A stretch of 64,000 bases of DNA from Castor canadensis (taxonomy: Eukaryota > Chordata > Mammalia > Rodentia > Castoridae), in contig NC_133397.1 of the NCBI RefSeq assembly GCF_047511655.1, forward strand, positions 123,469,308 through 123,533,307, read 5' to 3'. This document shows positions 33,820 to 45,380 of this stretch, one piece after another; position 1 is the stretch's first letter; the number at the start of each line of letters is the position of its first letter. Under the pieces are notes generated by a model. The model saw nothing but the letters and a program-made list of their open reading frames with translations, was not told the origin of the DNA and did not search any database. The translations under genes and the position numbers were made by a program.

Positions 33820-34031
33820 GACGACCATAGCTATAGTAAAGTTAGGCCTGAGCTGGTAGTCACACCAAGCATTGGAGGCGCCGTAGCTGTCTTTGTATAT
33901 GCCACGCTTGTGGACTAGGTCTGGGTGCTTCTCGTTAGGATCCGAGGGGTCTTCTGAAACATGAAACAGCTTCTCAAAGCTGTTCTGGATCTTTCTGTTC
34001 CAGTCATCATATGAGACTGCTACAACCTTCC
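33820..34031 (-). CDS. AGL: AGL exon 31
   Basis: It encodes residues 1317-1387, from [16 protein letters not shown] to NFTIAMVV. Trp1327, a stop-mutation site in human patients, is intact within YDDWN. The 212-bp exon includes the conserved block [13 protein letters not shown]. The donor is GTC|GTAAGT and the acceptor TTTTCAG. The open frame continues into the upstream intron for 18 codons, but splice borders and phase set the true exon. Confidence 0.95.
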
Positions 34032-34252
34032 CTGAAAAGTGACAAAAGATACAGGTGGTTTTAGACATCCGAAGCAATCCAAACATCTAGCTACTGCTAA
34101 AAAGTCATATTCAGTTTACTTATTTTTATCTACAAGGAGGAAAAAAATTGTCTACTTTCTGAAAATGTGACTAGTCTGGATTGAGATGTGCAATAATGTA
34201 AATCACTCACTGGATTTCAAAGACTTAGTGCATCCAAAAAAGAATGTAAAAT

Positions 34253-34468
34253 GGAGCTGGGCACCAATGGCTCGTCCCTGTAAACCCAGCTACTCAGGAG
34301 GCAGAGATCAGGAGGATCAAAGTTCGAAGCCAGCCTGGGCAGACAGTTCCACGAGACCCTATCTCAAAAAAAAAACCAGCACAAAAATAGGCTGGTGGAA
34401 TGGCTCAAGGCATAGGCCCTGAGTTCAAGCCCCAGTACTATTAAAAAAAAAAAAAAAAAAAAAAAAGA
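34253..34468 (+). repeat. Dimeric SINE (AGL intron 30)
   Basis: 'gctgggcaccaatggctcgt' through a 24-base A-run at 34443-34466. Confidence 0.85.
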
Positions 34469-34918
34469 ACGTAAAATGGCTCAGAAATAATTTTGTGTTG
34501 ATTACACGTTGAACAGTATTTTACATGCACTGAATTAAAAATCTTACAAGTAATTTCAACAATTTCTTGTTGCTTTTTTCAAATGTGAGTACTAAAAAAT
34601 ATAAAATTATATATGTGGCTCAGATAAGTATTTCTGCTGGACAGCATTGTTCTAGAAAAAGACGTACAGACTTCAAGGTTGTTCATGGACATGCAGCAAG
34701 CTCACACGCATACTGAAGGAAAGAAAAGCACAATAAGGCAATAACTTACTGTTTTTCTTACTTCAGTTCAAAGTGGCCATAAAAATATGGTTAGTAACCA
34801 GGTTTGTAACAATTTCGCACTACTAATGATTTTTCTTTCCTCTTAAAATTTAGGGCTTTCTAGTATTAGCTAATGCATTAAATGATAATTATGCAGGTTA
34901 AAAACAAGTAGTTCATTA

Positions 34919-35104
<186 letters not shown>

Positions 35105-35144
35105 TTAAACACTGTTTAAAAGGGTACTTAATAAACAATCTGGA

Positions 35145-35242
35145 CTAGAATGTTGGTCAGTGGTAGAGTGTTTGCCAACCATGTGAAAGGCCCTGTGCTC
35201 AAGGCCGGCACTGCAAAAAATAAATAAATAAATAAATAAAAA
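35145..35242 (+). repeat. ID-like SINE with (AAAT)n tail
   Basis: 'ggtcagtggtagagtgtttg' with a tail of (aaat) units at 35218-35241. A 30-bp tRNA-like scrap lies at 35355-35385. Confidence 0.75.
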
Positions 35243-35539
35243 CTCAAAAACAGTTTTCATTAATATCACACTAATGTATTATAAAAACAACCATATATTA
35301 AAATTTTTCAGGTTATTAGAAATGTGTATTACATCATGTAAGAAAATCTCCCATTGGCTGGGAAGTGGCTCAAGTGGTAGAGTACAGACCAATTAAAAAA
35401 AGTCCCCTTACTATATTCCCATTGATTATTCTTATGACATATTTTTAAATGTTCATTTTCAAGGAAATAAAAAGAAAATATAGTATCTAATAATGTATAC
35501 CAAATAAACAGATTTTTAAAATTTTATTTTATTTTTAAC

Positions 35540-35735
35540 TGGGTGCTGGTCGCTCACACCTGCAATCCTAGCTACTCAGGAGGCAGGGATCAGGAGGATC
35601 CTTGTTCAAAGCCAGCCCAGGCAAACAGTTCCTTGAGACCCTATCTTGAAAAATCCTTCACAAAAAATAGGGCTGGTGGAATGTCTCAAGGTGAAGGCCC
35701 TGTGTTCAAGCCCCAGTACCACAGAAAAAAAAAAC
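35540..35735 (+). repeat. Dimeric SINE
   Basis: 'gggtgctggtcgctcacacc' through 'aagccccagtaccacag'. Confidence 0.85.
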
Positions 35736-35929
35736 CATTTTATTTTATTTTTGAATTAGCATACAGGTATAAATAGCTTTTTTTTTTTTTCCTTCCTTCT
35801 TCCAGCCTTCTCTTTACTGTTAACAGTAATTAAACTGCACGGTTTCCTCTGCTTTCTGCCAGGTAGGATGAATTTGCAATTTGGTGAGCAGCACGTGTGG
35901 TGTACTTCTCAGGTCTCTGATGCACCTTT

Positions 35930-35998
35930 TTCTTTTTTTTCTCATTTATTCATATGTGCATACATTGTTTGGGCCATTTCTTCCCCCTACCCCCTGTA
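35930..35998 (-). mobile_element. L1 3'-end stub
   Basis: 'atttattcatatgtgcatac' and 'cccctaccccctg' are the reverse complement of the L1 terminus. No convincing target duplication is seen. Confidence 0.6.
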
Positions 35999-36019
35999 AA
36001 CAGCTTTTTAAAAAAATCT

Positions 36020-36228
36020 GCAAGCTAAGTGCTGTGGCTCATGCTTGTAATCCCAGCTACTTGGGAGTCTAAGAAAAAGAAGATCATGGTTCAAGGCCAG
36101 CCCATGCAAATAGTTCTCGAGACCCCATCTCCAAAATAACCAGAGCAAAATGGACTGGAGGTGTGGCTCAAGTGGTAGAGTGCTTGCTAAGTGCGAAGCC
36201 CTGAGTTCAAACTCCACCAAAAAAAAAG
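36020..36228 (+). repeat. Dimeric SINE
   Basis: 'gctgtggctcatgcttgtaa' through 'gagttcaaactccacc'. Confidence 0.85.
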
Positions 36229-36510
36229 AGACAGAATGTCCTAACCACTGAGACAAAGAATCACAATTTCCTTTAAGTGCTTGCAAAGACTCGCACCATA
36301 GAAACTTCAGGAAGAGAACAGACAGCTTTGCTTGACGGCTTACACAAGAAGACCGAGAAAGTGCAAGACAGCGGGGAGGAAGAGAGACTGATTTAATTTT
36401 TATTATACTGTACACAGTTAGTAGAGAAAGGGATTCCACAGGTGTGTGTTTTTAAAAAGGAAGTGGCTAAGCGGGAGGGCAGAATGACCCAACACTACAA
36501 GACAACACTA

Positions 36511-36687
<177 letters not shown>

Positions 36688-37189
36688 TTATGCCAAATAT
36701 TATTATATACACTATATGAAAATAAATGCTTTAAAACATTTACAAAAAAATTAAAGGAACAAATAAACAAATTGATCTGAAGATCAATTTTGAAATACCT
36801 CACAAGTTGAAATACCTCATAAGTTACACATAGTAACTTCATTTCTCTTTCTACACACTCTAGAGAAACCGTGGCTATGTGCACAAGAAAACTGTAACAC
36901 TGCTTACATTAGCAAAAACAGAAGTTAACAGTTAAGTAGAGGAATGGCTGAACATTGCTGTGTGTACACTGGAACACTCTGTATCATTTAAAATTAATGA
37001 ACTGGATTTACATGTATCAAAATCACTTTCCTAAGACAAAGTCATCGAGTAAATAAGTTGCAAAAGGATACATACAATAAGAAATCTTTTCTGAAAAGTT
37101 TAAAATATAGATAATACTAATATATACAACTATGTATGTCTATTTAACTATGTCTAATATAAATTTTGTGCAGAATTTAAAAACATAAA

Positions 37190-37410
37190 ATAGGCTGAGT
37201 GTCTGTGGCTCATGCCTATAATCCTAGCTACTTGGGAGGCTGAGATCAAGAAGATTACAATTTGAGGCCAGCCCAGGCAAATAGTTTGTGAGACCCTCTC
37301 TCCAAAATAACCAGCGCAGAACGGACTGGAGGTGTGGTTCAAGTGGTAGAGACCTGCTTTGCAAGTGCAAAAGCCTGAGTTCAAACCCCACTCCCACTAA
37401 ACAAAACAAA
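37190..37410 (+). repeat. Dimeric SINE
   Basis: 'gtgtctgtggctcatgccta' through 'aaaccccactcccac'. Confidence 0.85.
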
Positions 37411-38525
37411 AACCTTAAAATAGTTATACATAGTATGTACCTGTTACAACACTCTGAACATATACTACAGATGTCACAAGAAATTTACACATAGTCAAAC
37501 ATGAACACATAAAATCATAAAGCCTAAAAACACATGTAAATAGTACACCCTGATTATAGGATAGTCATTAAATCTAGAGAGGGAGGAAAGAGAGAGGGAC
37601 AGAGAGAGATGAAGTTGGATGTATCTGATATGGTTTATTTCTCTTCAAAGTAAAGCATAAAGATATGAAGAAAATATAGTCAAATACTAATGTGTCTAAT
37701 GAAAGTGCTAGCTTCAAGGTTATGTTTACATCACTTCATATTAACTCAAAGTGTTCCATAACTAAAGCAAAACTGAAATAATTCAGATAAACCACAAAAA
37801 ATTCTTTAAATAAAAATCTATTTTAACTCTTTCTCTTAGTGAAGGGTTAAAAATAAGAACAATAATTATTACCACTACAAATAATAAATTAATTTTTAAT
37901 TTACTGTATAAAATGTAATTTAGAACATAGAAGAAAGAATTTAGCTAGGTTTACATCAATATTTGCCAATGTGTTAGTGAGTTACCTGGAAATAGATGGA
38001 ACAAATCACCTAGAAAGCTTAGTACTTTAAAAAATAGTACTTATATTACTAAAAAGAGCAAAAAGTCCATGATCCTATTATAAAACCAATACTCTTACGT
38101 ATGTCTGTCTAGTCTTTTCACATATTAATATTTTCAGTAATACTATGTATCCAATCATTTTTAATTTTGTAAATCTGACTTTTACATACTAAACACGTAT
38201 AATTTGTACTAATTACAGATTTTTTTCATTATGGTCAATCTAAGCCTTTCCTGCTAGATGTAAGGGTTGTTTATTCCTTTTATGCAATGAAAAGCAATGC
38301 TGTGGTCAACATCATTGTATAATATGAATTTTTTGTGTATATTTTAGATTATTGTATAGGCTGGATACCTAGAAGTGGAATAAATTCATGAAAAACATAT
38401 GTGAATATTTATATCTTATAAAATAGATTCTTAAAGTGCTTTCAAAAAGGAATGAATCGATTCCTGGTGACATTAATAATATATGAATCCTTCTCAAAAC
38501 TAAAAATTGTTACTTTTGTTACTGC

Positions 38526-38943
38526 TGTGGGTTGAACAGGTCCCTTTCACAAATTCTTATGCTGAAATTCCAAGCCCCAGTATAACTGAATGTGACCTGT
38601 TTTGGATATAGGACTTTACAAAAGCAATCAAATTAAAATGAGGTCATTACAGTGGGCCCTGATCCAGTCTGACAGGTATCCTGCTAACAGGAAATTTGGA
38701 CAGATACACACAGAAAGATAATGTGAAGATATGGGAAGAATGCCATGTTGGCATGAAGATATCCAGCTATATTTAAGTCAAAGTGAGAGTCCTAGAGCAG
38801 AGCCTTCCCTCGCAGACCTCAGGAGCACCAACCTTGATTTGAACTTCCAGTCTACAGATGGTGAGATGATACATATCTGTCATTCATTCAAGTCACCCAG
38901 TTTGTGGTACTTTGATATGGCAAGCTCAGAAAACTAATATACT
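38526..38943 (+). repeat. Ancient LTR/MaLR-like repeat, near complete
   Basis: It opens 'gctgtgggttgaacaggtcc' and closes 'cacccagtttgtggtacttt' then 'gaaaactaatata'. It is the uninterrupted counterpart of the split copy at 23205-24291. Confidence 0.6.
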
Positions 38944-39059
38944 TTTCCCCTCCACTATTATGGGTAGCACTAATTACCCACAAAGTTAGTCAAACATAAT
39001 GTGAGAGGGTTTCTTTGTGACATGGGGATGGATTTCTGAAACAAACACAGTGAAGGATA

Positions 39060-39840
39060 CTGTTGGTAAAGTTAAGTTGGGTGGCAAACTGGGAAAAGTT
39101 AGGTGTAATGTCTAACACTGACAATGGACAAATACATAGAATATACAAGAAACTGCTAGAAATCAACAAGAGAAACTAAAAAAGCCAACAGAAAGAGGAA
39201 TAAAGGCAAACAATGTATAGAAAGGACAATGTCCCTTTTTGAAAAGAACAATAAGCATATGGATAAACATTACATTCATCAGCAATAACAGGACCTCCAT
39301 TAAAAGAGCTCCATACCACTTTCCAACCATGACATCTGTGAACCATGCCACGTGTTGGCATGTAGTGAGTATACACAAAGCCACTTTGTCACTGCAATGC
39401 ACCTGTGCAGTAACTATGGAAAGAAGTTTGGTACTATTTATTTAAAGGATGTAAGAGTATGGTGTATATAGCTCTGATACAGCAATCTCTCTTGGGGAAA
39501 TGATCACATATATTTATAAAGATACCTGGAGGCTGATCAAAACCTTGTTTATGTAGCTGAGAGTGGGGCAATCCAGGATCAGTCTATGAATACATGAGAT
39601 GCACAGATCACATCATGTGGGATTCTAGAAGCCTGTTAAAAGACTGGCTATAAATAATGCACGGGCAGTTCTCAGAAACAGCGTTAAGTGGGAAAGGTAA
39701 GAGAGAGACCATGTACACCATCCACTACCATCAGAAGAAACTGCATGCAGACTTCTGGAGGTGGACAAGGGGAGAGGTTCACTTCTGCTCCTCTCCTCTG
39801 AGCACACTAAATCCCTTTATGTAACACTACAAGCTAGCAC
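39060..39840 (+). repeat. Ancient L1 remnant
   Basis: Phrases such as 'gaaactgctagaaatcaaca' and 'gtgttggcatgtagtgagta' resemble degenerate L1 ORF2 3' sequence. It has no open frame. Confidence 0.4.
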
Positions 39841-40462
39841 ATAAGAACGTGGAAAATGCACAAAGGAAGAAGGTAGGTTTGAGGCATGACATGGTGGGGA
39901 GGTTCCCCTTTTTTTTTTTTTTAATTTCCCATGTGTTCAGACTGGGTGAGATACTGCCCTGGAGAAGAAACCTGTAACCTCCAAGAGGTGCTAACAAAAA
40001 TTCCAAGAAAAACCTGTTTGCTATAGCTCAAGGAGAGGAGCCCTCATGACAATATCCACAAACCCCAGTCAAACAGTAGGGATGCCCTCTGTTCTGAGAA
40101 AGTCAGTGGGGATGAAGCTGCCCCCACCTGCTGCTATCAGATGGAACTGGTGTAGAGTCTGAACTTTTATCCCAACCTGGAAATAGAGGGTGGCCTGAGT
40201 GTGGCAGCAGCAAGGGCTCACGGCAATGCTTCTCTCCTCTGTTGGCATGATGTTAGTGGAGACTCAGTGGGAGATATGGAATCCCCCTTCATCTAGTGGA
40301 TCAGCTGGGTCAGGAGTCCTCCCCTCTGCCAGAGTGTTGTCCCAGAGACTAGGAGAGGAGTCTGGACTTGCATCCCTGCCCAGCAGGTACTTCTTACTCA
40401 CCCCATTAGATGTTTGGAAGAAGATCAGGAGAGGAAGGAGCTGGAAAGGGATGCTATTTTTT

Positions 40463-40650
40463 TTTTTGAGGTACTGGGGCTTGAACTCAGGGCCTACACC
40501 TTGAGCCACTCCACCAGCCCTTTTTATGTTAGGCATTTTCAAGATAGGTTCTTGTGAACTATTTGCCTACGCTGGCTTTGAATCATGATCCTCCTGATCT
40601 CTGCCTCCCGAGTTGATAGGATTACAGGTATGAGCCACCAGCATCTGGCA
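40463..40650 (-). repeat. Dimeric SINE
   Basis: 'gaggtactggggcttgaact' through 'gattacaggtatgagccacc'. Confidence 0.85.
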
Positions 40651-41089
40651 AGGGATGCTTTTTAAAGCTGAACAGACAATCATCAGCAGACTCCGACTGA
40701 AATGTATGAAGCAGATGAGAATAAACATAATCAAATGTGGGAGAAGTGGACTAGAGTGTGGAATCCCACCTCGGTTTTCAGAGTGGCTTTCTGAAAGCCC
40801 ATAGGTGAAGCAGACCAGAATAACTAAATTATCCTTGAAAACATAGCACGCAAAAGTAGCTCAAGAGCTGTATGCTAAACCTAACAAAATGACGACTTGG
40901 TAAAACGAGAGATTTAACGGATTCTTTAGATAATATATCACCCAAAGATATAGGATACGTGGAAAATTACTTGTCAACAGAGAACCAGGAAAAAAAACGT
41001 GAATGAGAAAAGGCGATTAACAGATGACTTGATGGTGAAAATGTCTGACAAGGAACTTGAAGAAGATATCATAAAAATGTCTCAGATAG

Positions 41090-41158
41090 CTGGGGCTAGA
41101 GATCCACGGCACAATGCTTGCCTAGCACGAGGCCTAGGTTAATGCCCAGCACTAGAAA
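41090..41158 (+). repeat. ID-like SINE
   Basis: 'gctggggctagagatccacg' with the 'gcttgcctagcacgaggcct' core. Confidence 0.65.
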
Positions 41159-41160
41159 AA

Positions 41161-41555
41161 ATGCATGGAAGCACAATGACATTTGCAGAAGTAGAAAACT
41201 CCACCCTAAAGTTCACATGTAATTTCCAGGGATTCTGAATATGCAAAACAATCTTGAAAAAGAACAAAGTTAAAGACTTGGGCTTTCTGATTTCAAAACT
41301 TACTACAAAGGAGTCTTTACTGCCATTTCCTATGTGGGGAACAGGAAATGTTTCTCCCTTTTTTCCCCATTTTCGCCTATATACTAAAATAAATCCTAGC
41401 TAAAACTTCAAAAAACCCAAAAAAACAAACAACAACAACAACAAAAAAACTCACTACAAAGCTACAGAAATCAAAGCAGTGTGGTGCTGGCATGAAGACA
41501 GACATACAGACTAGTAGGGATAGAACACAGAGCCCAGAAATAACTCCTTATATTT
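41161..41555 (+). repeat. Ancient L1 ORF2 fragment hosting a small insertion
   Basis: Text on both sides of the insertion at 41311 is L1 ORF2 ('tttcaaaacttactacaaag' and 'gctacagaaatcaaagcagt'). It continues beyond other insertions at about 42035. Confidence 0.65.
41311..41445 (+). mobile_element. Small retroposed unit with (AAC)n tail and 16-bp TSD
   Basis: A roughly 135-bp insertion starts gagtctttactgcc, carries aataaa near 41388, and ends in A/AAC-rich sequence. It is flanked by aaaacttactacaaag (41295-41310) and aaaactcactacaaag (41446-41461), a one-mismatch 16-bp duplication. A diverged copy lies at 58537. I do not recognise the family. Confidence 0.65.
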
Positions 41556-41858
41556 ACAGCAGCCTCCCTCATCTGTGGTTTTACTTTGCATAATTTTGGT
41601 AACTCATGGTCAACCCCGATCTAAAAATACTAAATGGAAAGTCCCAGAAATAACAATTTATAAGTTTTACATAACTTTTATTGTAATATATTATTGTAAT
41701 GGTTCTATTTTATTAATAGTTATTGTTGTAAATCTACTGTGCCTAATCTATAAGTTAAACTTTAATCACAGGTATGTAGCAGAGAATAAATATAACATAT
41801 AGAAGGGTCTAGAGCTACTGGGTCTCAGACACCACTGGGAGTCTTAGAACATACACTC
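41556..41858 (+). mobile_element. Tigger/MER2-like DNA transposon fossil
   Basis: It opens 'cagcctccctcatctgtggt' and closes 'caccactgggagtcttagaa'. The inner text 'aaatactaaatggaaagtcc' resembles old non-autonomous Tigger-type elements. The assignment is from memory of the family. Confidence 0.5.
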
Positions 41859-41859
41859 C

Positions 41860-42030
41860 AGCCAGGTGTGATGGCTCATGCCTATAATTCTAGCTACCTG
41901 GGAGGCAGAGATTGGGAGGGTCATAGTTCAGTCCAGGCAAAAAGTTTGTAAGACCCCATTTAAACAATGGCTGGGTGTGGTGGAGCACACCTATCATCTT
42001 AGCTACACAGGGAAGCACAAACAGGAAGAG
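41860..42030 (+). repeat. Dimeric SINE, partial, followed by a second partial copy
   Basis: 'ccaggtgtgatggctcatgc' (41862) and a further 'ggctgggtgtggtggagcac' head at 41969. Confidence 0.7.
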
Positions 42031-42034
42031 ATAA

Positions 42035-42314
42035 ACTGGACCTCATCAAAATTAGAAACTTAGTTTATCAAAGGACACTTTCAAGAAGTGAAAAGACAAT
42101 CTATGGTATGGAATGAAATGTTTGTAAACATTTGTAAATGATTAAACCTGGTAAGGGTTTAATATCCAAAATATCCAGTGAACTCTATGACCTAAAAAAA
42201 AAAAAAAAACCCCAAATAGCCAACTCAAAAATGGGCAAAGGACTTGATAACTTTCTCCAAAGAAAATACTGGGGCTGGTGGAATGACTCAAGTGGTAGAG
42301 CGCCTGCTTAGCAG

Positions 42315-42357
<43 letters not shown>

Positions 42358-42740
42358 ATGAAATGTTCTGCAGCCTTGAAAAAGAAGGAAATCCTGTTAC
42401 ATGCTACATCATGGATGATCTAACCTTGACATTATGCTAAGTGAAATAAATCTGTCATTAAAGGATTAAAAACCAAATGATTTCATATGAAGTCTGTAGT
42501 ATACTCAAAATCACAGAAACAAAAAGTAAGAAAGGTAGTTTCTAAGGACTGGGGAAACAGAGAACGGAGGAGGAAGAACTAGTGGTTAATGGTCTAAGTT
42601 TTAGTTTTGTGAGATGAAAATGTTCTAGAGACCTTTGCACAGCAACATGAATACATTTAGCATCACTGGGTTAAAAAGTTAAGATGGTAAATTTAACTTT
42701 AGATTTTTTAATCACAATAAAAAAAGCTAAAAAAAAGGAA
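42035..42740 (+). repeat. Ancient L1 3' region with SINE and (CA)n inserted
   Basis: L1 text ('ctggacctcatcaaaattag', 'caaaaatgggcaaaggactt') is interrupted at 42268-42316 by a tRNA-like SINE whose tail became (CA)n (42317-42354). It then resumes ('aaatgttctgcagccttgaa'). Confidence 0.65.
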
Positions 42741-44236
42741 TATAATTCTCATACATACTCTAACATGGTTAAACCTTAAAAATATATGAATAATGATTCC
42801 AAGATGGCAGCTAGAGGGAGGAAGCAGAAAGTGTGCCTCCTACAGTGAAATCTTGGAGAAACGTTGGAGACACACCTTGCAGGCAAGGCCACCAAGAAGA
42901 GGCAAAACTGTGACCCCTCCACACCTCCAGCCTGTGCAGAGCATCTCCACTTCACATTAAACGGAGAAACCAGGATGGCCCCCAGGCCGCCAGATGCCCG
43001 TGCCCAGATGGTTTGGGAAGACGTGGACAAGGTGAGCTAAGTGGTAGCGGTACTCCCACAGACAACCCTGGGCCATTCTGCATAGCCCCCTGGACAGACC
43101 AACCCCCACCCGGGGAAAAAAGAGAAACTGAGTAACAAGCAATAAGAACAATAAAGACACGTAGCAAAGAGGATGGGGCGCCCTGAGCTCGAAGAGGGGG
43201 GGAGGGGAATCCTTCCTGGAACTGTAAATAAACAAGCTGGGCCTGGCCAGAGAGGGTGGGAGCGCCCAGCAACCACGAGCGGGAAAGCTTGTGAGAGTGG
43301 CGGAAGGAGGAAAACTCCACAGGAGAATGGGGAAGGCCCACTTCCCACATGAGCTGTAAATAAACAGGAGGCCGAGAAAGTGGGTGCAGTGTCACCTCCC
43401 CCAGTGTGCTTGGAAAGGGGAAAGCTTGTAGCAGCGGCTCGTGCACAGGAGAACTCTGAGAAAACAAAGCCCTGGGGGCCAGGTGAGTGCTAAGCTCACC
43501 CCTGAGATCTGCATAAATAACACTGCCAGCTACAGCAGGCTGACAGCAGCGGGAAGGTGAGCCACAGCCGCAGATACCATTCTCAGACCTGTCTCCAGAC
43601 TCTTTTTCCTCTCTCCCTACCTTTGATGAGAAAACAACCGAACTACACCCGCATGCTGAAAAACTTACTGAAACTGTATTGTATTTGAACTTGGGACACT
43701 TGGTGGGTTTTTTTTTTTGTGTGCAGTTTTGTTCTACTTTATGTCTCCCCTTTGATGAGACAACTACAGAACAACATCTGAGGCACCATCTCCAGGATTG
43801 CAGGCTGAGGGACGAACACCAAAATTATTAAGACTGAAATTTCATTGCATTTGAACTTGGAGGTATTTATTTTTTATTTTGTTTTATTTTATTTTATATT
43901 ATATATATATATTTCCTTTCATTTACTTACTTTTTATTTTTATCTTTACTCTTTATTTTTTATTTTCAATCCTCTCTCTGTCTCTCTAATGCCTTTTTAG
44001 CTTATGGTTGATTAGTACACTTTCTCTCTCTGTTTATATCTTTGAAACTTTGTTTGTTTCTGTTTTTTTTTTTTTTTTGTTCTTTCTACTTGATTATTTG
44101 TTTTACCCTTTACCTTTAACTTCATTGCTTTCCATCCCCTCTCACCCTCCCATTCTAAATATCACTAGTGCTATTATTACAAGCCAGAAAATACTTAATT
44201 GCACACAGTACAGGGACAATAACAATATCAAGGGCA

Positions 44237-45380
44237 ATGATGGGAAGACAGAAAAAACAGGGAAACCAGTTTCCCCACAGCAAAAAATTAGTACAGGAAC
44301 CAGAGGGAAATGAACAAAACAGATACTCAGACACAGACTCCCACAAAATGATGATAAGCTATGCCAAAGAACACAATGAAGCCCACAAGAATAATTTAAA
44401 AGAAGACATACTACAGGTACTCAATGAGAATTTTATAGAGATGATACTGGATATGGTCAACCAAAATGTACAGGAGACACTCAAGAAATTCCAAGACAAC
44501 AAAAACAGAGAATTTGAAAAAGCAAAAGAAGAAATAAAGGAAACTAGAGAAACACTGTATAAATACCAAAGTGAAACAGAGAACACGATTAATAAAGAGA
44601 TAAATGAACTCAGGACAAAAATAGACAACATTAAAGAGGAAACGACTCAGGATATGGAAAACCTCAGAAAAAAGAACAAAACAGAAATGCAAAACAAAAT
44701 GGAAGGCCAATCCAGCAGAATAGAACAAATGAAAGAATCTCAGAACTTGAAGATGAAATGGTAATTAAAGGAAAACTGAAGAACCATTAACAACTCAAGA
44801 CCTGTGAAAAGAAAATGCAAGAACTCACCAACTCCATCAAAAGACCAAACTTGAGAATCATGGGCATCGAAGGAGAAGAGGTGCAAGCAAAGGGAATGCG
44901 TAATATATTCAACAAAATAATAACAGAAAATTTCCCAAATCTAGACAAAGGTAGTCCCATACAGATGCAAGAGGCCTTCAGGACACCAAACAGACCAGAT
45001 CAAAATAGAACTACCCCACGACAAATCATCATTAAAACAACAAATTCAGAACTAGGGAAAGAATATTGAAGGCTGTAAGAGAGAAAAAACAAGTAACATA
45101 CAAAGGTAAACCCATCAAAATCACAGCAGACTTCTCAACAGAAACATTAAAAGCAAGAAGAGCTTGGGGTGAAATCTTCTGAGCACTGAATGAAAATAAC
45201 TTCAAGCCCAGGATACTCTACCCAGCAAAACTATCATTCAAAATAGATGGAGCAATAAAAGTCTTCCATGATAAGCAAAAACTAAAACAATATGTGACCA
45301 CAAAGCCACCACTACAAAAGATTCTTCAAGGGATTCTGCACACAGAAAGTGAAACCCCATTAACACCCCATTATCATTAA
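44237..45380 (+). pseudogene. L1 ORF1 (RNA-binding chaperone), broken
   Basis: The start is the ATG pair at 44237. The first 176 codons are open and mostly a coiled coil rich in Glu, Lys and Asn. A one-base shift near 44735 leads to a stop at 44762. The RNA-recognition and C-terminal regions follow with a stop at 45067 and more after it. The conserved end (YPAKLSFKIDG, KPPLQKILQG) is readable at 45218-45330 and the natural stop is taa at 45378. Confidence 0.8.

Noticed and set aside
42952..43467. 171-codon proline/serine-rich minus-strand frame
   Set aside because: It lies antisense in the GC-rich L1 5' UTR. I see no start context or homology. An antisense L1 promoter product is possible but unsupported.
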